Source: Pampus argenteus (Eukaryota; Chordata; Actinopteri; Scombriformes; Stromateidae). Taken from it: 64,000 bases of DNA. The stretch covers positions 6,925,501 to 6,989,500 of the forward strand of contig CM072871.1 in NCBI GenBank assembly GCA_036937835.1, given 5' to 3'. Below are positions 35,601 to 48,300 of the stretch, one piece after another. A program made the position numbers and the translations under genes. Below the pieces are notes generated by a model. It was not told where the DNA came from and searched no databases. It saw only the letters and a list, made by a program, of their open reading frames with translations. Within the stretch, counting starts at the first letter, position 1. Every line of letters begins with the position of its first letter.

Positions 35601-36355
35601 ACTAACTAAAGGCAAAGCCAGTGTGAAGACAGGAGCGACAGGTGGAAAGTATAAAATTGTCAGATCAGAGCAGGCACTGTATGGACGAGGGCAAAAGTAT
35701 CCAGTATGTGAGCAATAATAAGAACCAATCATAATAAATGCCTTTGTATAATGTTTCTTCTTCTTTTGATGGGTGGTCATTGGTCACAAAAACAGTAGTC
35801 AGTGGTACCAAAAATAAAGCAGGATATTGAGAGAGTACGGTGTGAAGTTGAGAGCTTGTTCAGACCAGCAGAAATATTTCACTTTCGTATACAGAGCCTG
35901 GGTGGCCTTGAATAATCTGGAGACCAGGGTGGATTGAAAGAGTGAGAAAGAAAGAAAGAACGAAAGACAGAAAGACAGGCAGAGAGAAAACCAACAGGCT
36001 AGGTGAGTCATGATAATCCTGGATGGGCCTGCTAACAAAGAAAATCTACAAGTACAGGCAAGGCAGAAACACACTGAAATACATAATACCTCAGCAAGGC
36101 AATCAGTCCACACCTAATCTACTCTCCCATTCATTTGTCACGCATCTACTCACTGAAATGGCACAATAAAACTTCAAACAGGCAAGAAAATGGTATTGTA
36201 ATGAAGTCAGTCGACTCCACTGTAAAATGAGAGAAGTCTTTAATGTTTTGCCAGAAGACCTGAGGTTATATTATGCCTCCATTCCAACACAATGACTGTC
36301 TGTCTGAGTGGTTGCTCACTGTCACCTACCCCCACATGGCTTGGCTTTAAGCACT

Positions 36356-36387
<32 letters not shown>

Positions 36388-37369
36388 CTGTGTGTTTGAG
36401 ATTGCTGAATGCATGCAAACCTACTCAGTCCTCATTAACCCATCGCCTCAGTGCCAAGTCTCTTTTCTCTCAAACCACAGAGATATTGTTCTGTTTGGCA
36501 AAGTAACATGCTTGACATTGTAACTTTGAACAAAAGTTGTGAGTTTGAGCGTCTAGATTGCTGCAGGGCTCTGACTTCATTAAACCGGGTTTTTCTGTGA
36601 TGAAACAGAGAAATACGTTTTCTACAGTGAGTCTGTGCAGGAATAATTGGCAACAGGTCCTCTCACAGTCCAGGTTTTTTTTTTCCTCTTTGTCGTCTTT
36701 TACAACCAACTTGTTGCTGTTTCAGACTTTTGCTTCTCCCTCTGTTTGGGAGCGTCACCATGGCAGCAGAGGCCCACATTTTTCATACACAGGGCGAAAT
36801 GACATAGAAAGACGGGAAAAGTGGGAAAAGGAAGGAAAGAGCAAGTGAATAGGTGGATATGTGTGTGTGTGTGTGTGATAGTCTGACAGCGGGCATGTTG
36901 GCTCTTTACCATCTCAAAGCATCTGGCCTCAATTCGGATGTGAAAGCCTGCACAAGTGTTGGGTGACCGAAGCCCAGACTCTCTAACACACACACATATA
37001 ACTGCAGAGAAACTCACAAAGTCCCTGTGGGGGTTGACAGAGAGAGCAGAAAGCAATCTATTGAAAATGGGATGCAGTAGACGTCAATAACATGAAAGTA
37101 GCGACATAGCCTTGTTAAAACACTATGGTCATTTGGGGACACAAACTGTCAATCACATGCTTATTTATAGGTTCAGCTTGAAACGGGTTGTGCTATTAGT
37201 TTCTCTGGTTACATGCAAAGTAAAATCTTTACACCTGACAAAACATATAATCGTACACAGATCCAGCTTCACCATGTTGCATGGACTAAATTATTGTAAA
37301 CAATAACTTTGTGAAATGCATTATTTTTTTATTTTTTTATTTTTTACAAAATTTCCTTTAAAAATGTGT

Positions 37370-37560
37370 GGAGCCTAAATATGAAGCTACAGCTTAGTTT
37401 AGTTTAGCATAAAGACTGGAAGTCTGTCCAAAGGTAACAAAATCCATCTACAAACACCTACAAAGCCCACTCAAAATAACATTATATCATTTGTTTAAAC
37501 CTACAAAAACCAAAAGGCGTTGGATGATTTCATGTCTATTCCTTTAAATGTTGTCTGAAC
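37370..37560 (+). repeat. Common teleost short interspersed repeat
   Basis: The phrases CATAAAGACTGGAAG, TCTGTCCAAAGGTAACAAAA, TCCATCTACAAACACCT and CCTACAAAAACCAAAAGGCG correspond to a repeat that is abundant in teleost introns. Recognised from the phrase order; no search was made. Confidence 0.6.
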
Positions 37561-39738
37561 AGAAGCAGCAATACAAGAACCATGTCTGATTAAATAGATA
37601 GAGCTGTCTGATCAAAGAAAAAAAAGAAAAGAAAGCATTACAAATCTGACCAGATGTTCAGTGACAGTATCAGTACTTGCTATGGCTTCATTTCAGTTAA
37701 TACGAAAAAAATAATAATAATACTGAGCTGAAACAGCGCCAGAGCTGGAGATGGTCTGTTTACAGTCAGCTGGCACAGGAGGAAATTGAGGTAACACTAT
37801 GTGAAAGAGGGGAAAGATGGCTGACATTCCTGGTCTGCTCCAAATGTTGGATTTTCCAGGAGGTTTTCCAGCCACTGACAGTTATCCAGCGGCGGTCAGT
37901 GGTCAGACAGGCAGACACTGGAAATGCTGAGAATGCCAGCATTAGAGACACAGGGATTAGTGTGGCCAGCGGACTACTGTTTGTCAGAATCAATGACCAG
38001 TCCAGCCTAAACCCCCTCTGATAAAACTGCTTTTCTCTGTCTGTTTATCTTTTAATGCAATCATTGACGGGCAGCCATGATTCGTTTATTAGTCCACGAG
38101 CAGGTCGTCGTATCTTTCACATGGTGTTCGCTGGAGTATATTTTGGAAAATCCAGGTGCTCTGACTGTTCTGGCTTCTCATTGTTCCAAATGTGGAGAGA
38201 AGAGTGAAGTTTTCCCTCCTAAACTTCTCTTCCTTTCCCCCCCCTGCTGCTTCACTTGTATGAACAGTGGAGGGCCATTGTTTCAGTTTAACAGAGGGCA
38301 GAGAGCAGAGAGAAAGGGCCTGTTATCTCACACTGAAAACAACACACTTCGACTGACAATGTGACTCATAACGCGAGGGAGAGCGACGGGACTCTTGATC
38401 GGAGGCGAGCAGTTTACTTACTATCAAACGCAGCTTTCACTGAGGAAAAGTAGGCCACCTCAGGGTTGTTTTTTTTTTTTTTAAACATTTCAGCAAAGGT
38501 ATCACAGCTTTAGAGTGAGATTACTGATCATAGGCAAGGCACAATAACACACACACACACACAGCTCTACTAAATGCAGGCAGGAAAATGAGTTCCACAG
38601 CAGCTATTACATAAGCAGCAACGCCTCAGTTTTACTGTGCCAGCCTCGATGTATAATTCACTTCCACTCATCTGAGAAAGTATCTGACACGGCAAAGACG
38701 CAGCAGCACATTTACACGTGTGTATTCTGACATATTCTGCCTGTGCCGCCTGCAAGAGGAAAGACTGGTGGAAAACACTCATTCAGCAAAGTGAACAAGC
38801 TAATCTCTGGCTGTCTTCCTGTGTTTCTGTCTCTCGCTCTCAGCCGCCCTCCTTCAGTGTTCCACCATGCTTCTCAACTACAGGCTTTACATAAATACCT
38901 GGCATGAGATTTAGCTCTACGGGATCACGGGAAAATAATAAAGAGGAAGATGAAAAGGAGGCAAAACCAAAGGAGAAAAAAATAAAAGTCTTACTATCTT
39001 TCATTTGGGAGGACTGCAACCTCTGTTACTAATCTTTAAGTTTAATTTACACACCGTATACACACAGGGAGCATGAGTCAACACGACTGGAAAGGGTTAC
39101 GTATGTGACCTGCAAACACGTGACACACGTTTACCTCATTTTGTTTTGTTCAGAGAGGATGAGGTAACCCATCTCACTCCTTCACCCTCCAATTCTCCAT
39201 CTCTGTCCCACTTTCACTCCCCTTGTTCAACTTTACGTCACCGCTTGCGTCTCCACACCTGCCCATTTACGGCCACTGTGTTTATGGAGCGAAACGTCAG
39301 TCGCTCTTACTCTTCCAACATCCAGTCTGGATAATTACAGTCTTCTCTTCTCGGGGTGCTCTCAAACGAAACCTCAACATGACATGGTCAAACGGACAGC
39401 TACTACAAAGAGTTGAGTGAATGGACGGCCTCTAACCGTTCTTGACTATAAACATATCTGCTGACACATCACTTCGGGGCCCATAACAAACTTGATGAGA
39501 AACTACAATATGTGGCCCAGGGCGCACCAGGAGTCCTGTAATTAGACGCGTAGGAGAAGATAGAAGAGAAACAGTGAACTGTGTGTCTCCCAGAGTGCTT
39601 CGTCATCAAAAGAAACACAAAGATTCCCTTTAAGTCTTGTTTTGTACGGGTCACACTTCTGAGATGCAGCCTAATTGTCTGCCCTGGTAGAAATATATAT
39701 CTGCTGCTTCATGTGCTTTCTTATCTTCGCCGTGATTA

Positions 39739-39762
39739 TGTGTGTGTGTGTGTGTGTGTGTG
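39739..39762. repeat. (TG)n microsatellite
   Basis: Pure TG run of about 12 units, followed by GCGCAG. Confidence 0.9.
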
Positions 39763-41589
39763 CGCAGACAGATTGAATATCACCCTCCTCCTCCTCCTCC
39801 TCCTTCCTCCAGGCCAACTGTCCAGAGGGTGGAACAGCTTTTCTAAAAGGCTGAAATTTCAAATCAATACCTCAACAGTCTGTAATGGGCAGATTACCTC
39901 GGGTCTGGGTTAGTTAATCATCAAAAACTCATCATTCCACCTCAATAAATCCAGAGCCAGCAGGTCTGTTTGTGCAAGCCAAAAGCCTTCAGGGTCATTT
40001 AGAGCAGCTACATTTATAACAACTTCAGAAACTTTTTAAGCCAATGCCCCAACGTCAACAACACCAGTCAGCTGACTGTGAATCATCCAGATGCCTTCAA
40101 ACGTTGGCAAAATGGCCAGAAGTTTTCCGTGAATTCTTCTTCTATCATTATTTAACTAATCAGAGCTCCACAAAGCTGGATTTTAGAAGTCATCACCAAC
40201 TTCTTGGGCCTCACTGACTTTCCTAATCTCGTTTACAATCCTGTTAAAATCAAGTGTTTCTGTGTGAACGGGCCTGCCGAGCAACTTTTGTCTCAAAGTC
40301 TTTCCGTTACACACCTTCCATTAATGACTTTTCCGCAATTGACACCCTCTAAATGGCTTTGTGCTGACTCAAGGTGAATACAAAGTTTCCTTAAGTATTC
40401 ATGCAAATAAGGTCAAACTGGAATAAACATCGGAGCAAAGAGAGACTTCAGTTTGGTGAATAAGACACACACTCAGGCACACACTCTGTTTCTCACCCCA
40501 ATGAGAGCCCTGCATCGCTGCCTCCACTTGTCTCCGTCTCTCTTGGAAAAAAAAAAACAAAAAAAAAAAGATTTCCTCCAGTCTCTGACAGTAGTCCGTC
40601 GGCTTCTCTCCCTCTTTTTTCAGTCGTCTATCTCTCCTCTGCTACACTCTTTGCTTCTGCATCGCTCCAGGACTTCATATCCCAACACGAGGACTTTCAA
40701 ATGGAAGCCCCCTTATTTTCCTGTCCTGTCCTGTCCTCCTCTCTCTCTTCTCACTTCACTCCACTGTTCCTCTTCTCAGCTTTCCTTCCCTGCTGTCTGC
40801 TTTAGCACCGCCTCCCCCTCCTCCCTCACTTTTGTCTGCCAGCCCCCCTGCCTCTAGTTTCCCTCTTTTAACACACACACACACACACGCTGCTCTCCTC
40901 TGCCTCTCTCTCCTCCCCCTTCTCTTTTTAGCTCCAACCATCGCCTTCTCTTTCACACATTTTCTCTCGCATCTACACAATCCTGCATCAGGTTGAACAT
41001 TTTTTATTCCCCCTATTTCTGTTTGGTGGATGTGAGAGACCCCCCCCCCTCCTCCCCCAACCATCAGCATCTGTCCTGTGGTTAAATATCAGCGCAGTAA
41101 CACTCAACTGTGCAATTATCAAACAAAGATTAGCTGCATCAAGAGCTGCAGCCGCTACAGAAGGAGGGAGGGAGTGAAAAAAAAAGGGATCTTGTGAGGG
41201 TGGGACAATTAACCGAAATGGGGTAAATTATATAACACGGTTCTGCTTATATTTCTACTTGCACACTCCTCATGCTCTATTGTGCACATGAAGGTGAGCA
41301 GGAGCATTTACTGACAGGTAGCAGAAAGTAGAGAGTCAAATGAAAAGGTTTTGCTTGTCGTTGAAGCCGTTTGTTTGGAGCTGAAGCTGAGAAGGTGATA
41401 TTGTTTGCTGTGTGGTAGGCGTGGTAACTAATCTGTTAGTATTTCTTCATTCAGTTCATTTTGTTCTATATACACACACAACAGTGATTCTAAATGTTTT
41501 GGGCTTGTGACCCTTTCAAAATAAAGCCACGTCTGCTTGTTAGCTCTCATCACGAGTTATGACCTCAGTGTGGAGTCGTCGACACTTCT

Positions 41590-42010
41590 CAAGTTGTTTT
41601 CACTTAAAGAGGACGTTTTAATGCACATTCTGGGGTTCTACTGGAATTTCTTTGCATGATTTACAGTTCCAAAAATGTCTTTATTTATCTTGAACTGGCC
41701 CTATATGCAGCCTCTCAGTCTGAAACAGGCCGTTTTAGCTTCTGTCTCTTTTAGTCCACTCTGTTCTGATTGGTCTGTTCCCGGCTCTGGAGGCTACGTA
41801 AACACTAGTAGTCTGATTTCCCTTCTTTTTTACATACGGTACTTTACTCAGAATATAAACTTTTCAAATCCGTACATGTTCGAGCATGAATCCTATCTGA
41901 AATATGCAAGTGAACAACAACAACCAGTGGAACAACTTTACGTAGCAACAACAGGCCACGTTTTGGAGCGTGCACGAACAATCTGACATTATCACGAGGA
42001 GGAAGTAGAG
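41590..42010 (+). repeat. Degraded teleost interspersed repeat
   Basis: Phrases such as TCAGTCTGAAACAGGCCGTT, TTCTGATTGGTCTGTTCCC and CTGAAATATGCAAGTG recall a repeat widespread in fish genomes. An open frame of about 100 codons within it is not a known protein and is probably fortuitous. Confidence 0.5.
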
Positions 42011-42251
42011 TTCAGAGCAGGACGAAGCCCTGGCTTTTGACTTGAAGGCAGCATTTTACATAAGTTAAAGTAACATGACCACGTTTAACATAAACTAACA
42101 TCATTAGGTGAGAATGTTCAATATTTCAGAAGAAAAAAAGCAATCACCTCCTTGTAATCGTCTTGTGACACCCTCAGCTTTATCTTTACCTGGATGTTAA
42201 AATCTAGTGTCAATATGAAAAGTGAAAAAAACACTAAGCTATTTACAAATT

Positions 42252-42397
42252 ACACACACACACACACACACACACACAACACAACAACACTAATCTCACT
42301 TACTTTATTGTTGTGTGCTTATTGTTGTGTGCTGCCATGGAAAACCAGTAGGAGGACTGAGTAATGCTGGAGGAGAAGAGGGTGTATTATATGTGTG

Positions 42398-42429
<32 letters not shown>

Positions 42430-42632
42430 TGCGTGTGTGTGTGTGATCTTTCTGTCTTTACTGGAACTTCCTTGTACCTCCCTCCGAGCCCCAGAGTGGC
42501 TCAACAAGTGAGAAGAAAGTTCCCTTCTGTTCTCTGGCACTTTACTGCCATTAACACAGCCCACCTCTCCATGCTGAAAACAACACCAGAAAGCTTTTGA
42601 GTCTTTTATGTGTGTGTGTGTGTGTGTGTGTG
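42252..42632. repeat. Microsatellite cluster: (CA)n, (GT)n(GC/GT)n and (TG)n
   Basis: Three alternating purine-pyrimidine tracts occur within 380 bp: (CA)n at 42252-42278, a compound GT/GCGT/GT tract at 42392-42445 and (TG)n at 42609-42632. The first is in inverse orientation to the other two. Confidence 0.9.
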
Positions 42633-45210
42633 ACAGTGTGTGTCTTTTCTGTATGTGAGTCAGTTGGAGTTTCTGTTTCAGCATCCAAACAGGTAATAAT
42701 CCACAAACCGAGTGCATCCATTCAGTGTGACATGTTAAACCTTCATGTGAGTCACAGAGCAGGAGGCTGGATGTGATGAACAAAACTTTTTTTTTTCTTT
42801 CTTCCTGTAACTTCATTCCCAATTTCTCATTGCCCTCAGTTATTCATGTATCTCTACCTGGTAGGTACAAAACAACCAGAACAGGTAACTGAGTATTAAA
42901 TGACGAGCAAAAACAAATCTGTTTTTAGATGAGTTTCAGATAAATAATATCTTTAATTTAAACCTGCATATCACTGCAGAGTCTGGTCACCATTTTCAGT
43001 GGGTTTGTCACATAAGAGTGATGCCTTTTCGCATTATGTCATCGGACACATTGCAAACATAACATTTTTTGATTAGTGCAGCTTTAGGTAGCGAGAGAAA
43101 CCTGTCACATTCAACCAAAAATAAGGTATTAATCAGAAATACGTTGTGTGCATACTGAGTTCCTTTGTATTGTGAAAGTGACCTTATAAAGCAGGCAGTG
43201 AGTATCGTTGTGGGACAGCTATTGAGGGAAGGGGACAGCTGGGCTGGGACAGGCCGAGCTGGACTAGAGGAAAGAAGGAGAGCAGAGGAGACAGCGGCTC
43301 TGTTATGGAGACGGTAGAAAGAGCAGAGGAAGACAGCTGCTGCCGTGTTGACCACACATTATTATCAGCCCGCATATCTGTCATGATTTAGTGTTGTAGG
43401 ACTGTTCATGGTTAAAAAAAACATTGCTGTAGAGAAAAGTATTTTTACTCTGAGAGACATTTGTGGCAGAAGTAAACACCTTCCCTGACTTCTCTGAGGT
43501 ATTCCTGTCACCCGGCTGCCGTATGGAACAACGACCCCCTGACCCATCATCTTCTCCTCTGCTCCCCTCCTCCGTGTCACACACTCCAACAGCCATCAAT
43601 CTCCAAACCCAATCCCTAACCGGACACTTCAAAGACGGAGGCCAAGACCCCCATTTCCATAAATGTGTGTGTCTGTGAGGACAAAGTGACCACAGCGCGT
43701 CATTCTAAACTGAGACTACACCAAGTCAGACCATTGATCAATGTCCCCGAAAGACAAGAGAGAGAAAGAAGGACACTGAAAAGGGAGGGCGCGAAGGAAA
43801 AAGACAGAAAGAACAAGCAAGGGAAGAGCAGTGGGTGGGAAAGCTTGAGTCAGCAAATATTGAAGGTCAACGTCATCAGAGAAGGGTTTTGTCTGCAGAG
43901 TGTGTTTTATTTATTTATTTTGTTTGTGTGTGTGTTTTTTTTTTTACCTCAGAGTGTTGCCCAGCCTTCTCCTCCTGGAGGTCTGGGAGAGGCAGGAGAA
44001 TCACAGAGAGCTATCATCCCAGGACCTCGCTCCTCTCCTGGGCCTCTCCTGTGCCTCCTTGCCTGTGGCCTGGAGGAAAAAAAAAAAGATTTTTAACGTT
44101 AATGTCAAAATTACACTTCTTGTTGGAGCATTTAAAGTCAGACAGATGGTGCTTGATCCTCTGGAGGTCCACACTGCCCCCACCTGGGCACATACAGTCC
44201 ACATGAAAGACCTTAAAACAACAAACACACACTCACAGGAGCAACATAAACTATGCATTTAAAAAAAATTATAATTCTAATTTCAGATAGTAAACATATG
44301 CATGTGAGATTGTGTGTTTGTATGCGTTTCCACTTAAGGTGTTAACAACAACTTCAGCTTCAAAACAAAATTTCAGAGCTTATCTTGCTTCAGAGTTGTT
44401 TGCTCGTCATCTTTCTTTCTTAAAATATTCTTGTGTGAATCTTACGGTAGTGCCACAATATTTGGTAAATAATAAAATAATAATAATAATAATAAAGTAA
44501 AGCCTTGTGATACTTCATTCTGTCTGTATTGCCACCCCCTGGTGTCAAAAATCAGAAATGATAAGCTCCTTTCATCTGTTACATACACTGGAAGGTTTTA
44601 TCATCTTTTCTCAAAATGCTAATTTATGCATTTTTTTTTTTTTTAAATCTTCTGATCTCATTCCTTCTTTCTCTTTGCTTACTCCTCTCAACCTCTCCAC
44701 TCTCTTCACAAGCAGCCGATGAGGAAATGAGTCGACTTGTTACAGTCTGATAAGTGATACCGTGTGACTATTGATTTTGGCCCTTGCGTCCCGGCGCAGG
44801 GGTCACTCCTGCTACATTGCCTGTGACTGTTAGGCTCGCTGGACTCAGCCTCAGAGCTGCTTTCAGGAACAGATGCTGACTCCGCTCTTTTTACAGCTAT
44901 TGTCATGGACAGACAGACTGTAGAAGTACAGACAGTCACACCTCTTAAAAAGTGATGTTGAGAAAAATCATGTCAAGCCTGAGTTTAATGTTTTAGTCGG
45001 CTATTTGGGTCAAACTATGATCTGCATTGGGGAGGCTATATCTGTCTAAATTGTAATGACATTACCCCAGATTCCTTAGTTAGAGAAACATCAGAGAGCA
45101 TTGTACCTCCACCCATCATGACACAGACAAAAGCAGACAAAACCAACCTCAACATTGGGTAAAGTGATGCTTTAAAAATGCTAATTTTATTTAGAAAACA
45201 GTACATAATG

Positions 45211-45247
45211 CACAACCTTTTAGACTAAATCAGTCTAAAAGGTTGTG
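45211..45247. repeat. Perfect 16-bp inverted repeat (hairpin)
   Basis: Arms CACAACCTTTTAGACT and AGTCTAAAAGGTTGTG are exact reverse complements separated by five bases (AAATC). No target duplication or mobile-element ends were evident. Confidence 0.95.
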
Positions 45248-45956
45248 TAATCCATTTTGTTTTGACAAATGACCACGTAGAGCACAATTAAATTATTGAT
45301 TAACGTTTAGGTTTCCTTATTGCTTTTATCTAGCTGATGTTTAGTGTACTGCAAACGTGAAATGGAAGCATATGTTGTTTGTGTCTGTCCATAGAAAATC
45401 TCACAAACCTATGAAGGGATTTCCATGAAATCTGGAAGTCTAGTTATGGTTTACGCCAAGGAACGACTGATTAAAGTGGCAATCAGGATCTAGGATGTCT
45501 GCCATTAGATTAGAGCTGATTGGATGACGAAGGTTTGTACCCTCCACGTGCCTTATAGTTGTCACTGTCAACAGGCCCATCTGAAGCTGATCATGTACAC
45601 ATCACTGTCCTAACAAGGAGTCCCCAGGAGGACAGATGGTCAGGGTCTTCCCTGAGGGACACAGGGGTCGAGTTAGGAGTAAAATTAGCAAGCTAGAAGG
45701 CTTTGGGTTAAATTAATTCACATGTCCTACCCCCTTAAAACTGATTATTTTTCTTGGTAATGCGTGCATAATCCTCATATATGTATATATAGGAGACAAC
45801 TGCATAGAAGCAGGGCCACGTGCACTGTATGCACACATAAATACCCAGATCTGCTTATTGTCAGCTTTACATTTTTTAATTTTCATAAAACCCATTGCAA
45901 GGCCAAAAAGATGCCCTGTGATGCTGTAATGATCTCTGCAGGGCTTGGAGCTAATG

Positions 45957-45992
<36 letters not shown>
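45957..45992. repeat. (CA)n microsatellite
   Basis: Pure CA run of about 17 units preceded by CACG. Confidence 0.95.
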
Positions 45993-45994
<2 letters not shown>

Positions 45995-46469
45995 AAACCT
46001 CCCTCTCACTCACTATCTCTAATCAGGAGATGACATCTCACCCTGTATGATGGGCTGATATGAACCCAAGGGTGCAGATTAGATGGAGATTATTAATCCT
46101 TTAGATCACAGAGATAGATTACATCATGGCGGCAGCATATGTCCTCACGGCAGGGACCACACTTAATGTGAGTACAATGACACCATGATTCAGGGTTGCA
46201 CTCCCACTGGGCGCTGCAGCATTAACTTCAGCGGAGGGTTGCTATCAAGGTTATGCAGCCCATTCGCTTCGGCTTCACTTTGTTAATCACAGTGTTTCTG
46301 ACGTCACAGTTACTTCGGGTCTCTACTGTGTCTCTTCAATTTGGGGAGCTGTGCTGTCTGACGTACTGTACTGACGAGAGGGGAAATAAAGGAGGATGAA
46401 GGAGAAAGAAGCTGCCGTCATAGAAAAGGCGTGGCTAAATCTGTGCCAAGGTGACTCAAGCGTGCAAAA

Positions 46470-46870
46470 CGAAAGAACAAAGTGGAAAAAGCCCAAGATG
46501 CAACCTAAAGATTACTATCATAAAAGACTAAAACAAACCCAGAAATATTCACATTTAAGACGTAGAAACTATTTGGCTTTTTTTAAATTCAAAAATAGTT
46601 TCAAAATAGTTGCCGATTAATTTCCTTTCAAATTTGATTAATCGATTAATCGTTACAGCTCTCTTGTCTTGTTTTGTGCAACCAATGATCCAAAACCGAA
46701 AGTCCGAAAAGAGAAAAGCTGTGAATCTTCATATTTCAGACTCTGGAACAAGCCAATATTTGTCATATGTTTCATGAAAATAGTTGCCAATATGTTTGAT
46801 GTTGACCAACTGATTGATTAATCAAGTAATTGTTTACGATCTAAAATTAAGACAGGAATGTTTATAATTG
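46470..46870. repeat. Degraded interspersed repeat with GATTAATCGATTAATCG motif
   Basis: Contains AAAGCCCAAGATGCAAC, GATTAATCGATTAATCGTTA, TCTTGTCTTGTTTTGTGCAA and GACCAACTGATTGATTAATC. It is the same family, by motif order, as the element at 6.6-7.0 kb in sfxn3. Boundaries approximate, no coding content. Confidence 0.55.
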
Positions 46871-48300
46871 TCAAAATACCAGATAAATCAATGTACTGTA
46901 AAAAAAAACAAAAACAGTATTGGTATAAATAAATCTGCTCAGTGAGCTTCAGATGTTAAAGTTATAGCTACCTTTGTATAACCCACAAGGAAAAATCTGT
47001 GACGGCTGACAAATTTCATCATGTCACAGTTTATACCGACATATTGCCCACTCCTAGACATATCTGTTAAATAATGCAGCCGACAAGTCAACAAAACAGT
47101 TTCTACATCAGAGCAGTATCAATGGGAATAATAAAAACACTTCCCACGGATAGGAGCAGTCAGGTAATGCAATTTCTATGCATCTCTTTTCATATTTCGC
47201 CGTCATTAACTAAACACCCATATTGTATTCGGCGCCCGGCACTTTGGTGGTTGCTGCTGTCATTTTTTTTTTTTTCAAGAAAGAGAAAGCTGCTTTGTTG
47301 CCATAATATGCCCTGTGTGATGCTTGGCCCACTTTCCAGCCTGCTTTCATTGTGTAAGCGTACATACATAAAACATGATTTGCTGCTTCAATTTCTGACT
47401 TTTATTCAGTAGGGATTTGGTGGCAGACAACATCAGAGCCATGAAAAGCAGAGCAGCGCAGCAGCGAAATGCAACTCTCCCTCTGATCCTCTGAAGAGAG
47501 AGAGAGGGAGAAAGAAAGAAAAAAAAGAAAGAGGTCTGAGTTGGCGATGTTACAGACAACAAGGTTTAATCACCGACCTCTACATTTACAACTGAAGACA
47601 AATGGCCATGATTAATGTGGGCCATTTATCTTATAGGTTAAGAAAAAAAAGGAACAATAGGAACTGTGTTTGCCCATGCTGCTCTGATAGATCTATCTGC
47701 TGTATATATTAAACTCCGTTCCTGTTAGTTTGCAACTCACTTCTCATCAAGGAGCTAAGGTCAGGCTTGTTGTGGTTCCACGTCTGAACACTGGAGGGCA
47801 GTCTGTCTAACTCTGACAACGAAATAAAAACTGATCTCATATTCAGACCTTAGGGAAACACTGTTGTCACAACAATGATGATGGTAGATGATGATAGAGG
47901 GTAAGAAAGTGTCTAAATTGGGCCCTCTGGGTTTTGTTGTAATGATTATTTTTACCCTTAAATCATCTTTTTAACCATAACCCAGCGATGTACACCTTGA
48001 ATAAAAGCATTTAGCGTGAACTGAGACCAGAAGAGAAGGACTTTATTATGTAAGGCACTCTGCTCAATCAATACACTCTTCTTCTAACCCTCCTTTCTGC
48101 GTCACGTTATCTAAGGTTTTAGATCTTAATTTATCCCCCTCGGTGGCCATATTAGATGAGATGACATGAGATCAGGGGGTGAAGGCAGCAGCAACAGCAG
48201 CACTAGAGGTCAAGTCTATCTCTGTAACTGATCTTAAGAGCAGCAGCTGATGCTTGGCCACAGCCGCACAAGTAAAAAAAAAAAAAAAAAAAAAAAGATG

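Larger units (their letters stand above)
30703..36300 (-). other. Probable lzts2 intron 1, part 1
   Basis: Noncoding DNA with no recognised exon. It contains poly(A) and poly(T) tracts near 31423-31442 and 31532-31546, a (GA)n run at 32077-32100, a degraded interspersed repeat at about 32410-32640, and AT-rich DNA with TTAGTTAAGTT repeats near 34780-34930. A run of cytosines is at 33307-33315. Confidence 0.55.
36301..42240 (-). other. Probable lzts2 intron 1, part 2
   Basis: Noncoding DNA. Contents: (TG)n at 36361-36387, (GT)n near 36861-36878, a common teleost repeat at about 37370-37560, (TG)n at 39739-39762, pyrimidine-rich DNA at about 40590-40960, a C/G run at 41040-41048 and a further degraded repeat at about 41590-42010. 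No supported exon. Confidence 0.55.
42241..48300 (-). other. Probable lzts2 intron 1, part 3
   Basis: Noncoding DNA with a microsatellite cluster (42252-42632), a perfect 16-bp hairpin at 45211-45247, (CA)n at 45957-45992, a degraded ATTAAT-type repeat at about 46470-46870 and a poly(A) tract at 48274-48296. The block at about 46040-46330 is relatively complex unique sequence with homeobox-type TAAT sites. No exon supported. Confidence 0.55.

Noticed and set aside
41675..41986. A 103-codon plus-strand frame
   Set aside because: Lies within a degraded teleost interspersed repeat; not a known protein.
42319..42822. A 167-codon minus-strand open frame
   Set aside because: Its length comes from CA/GT microsatellites translated as Thr-His runs.
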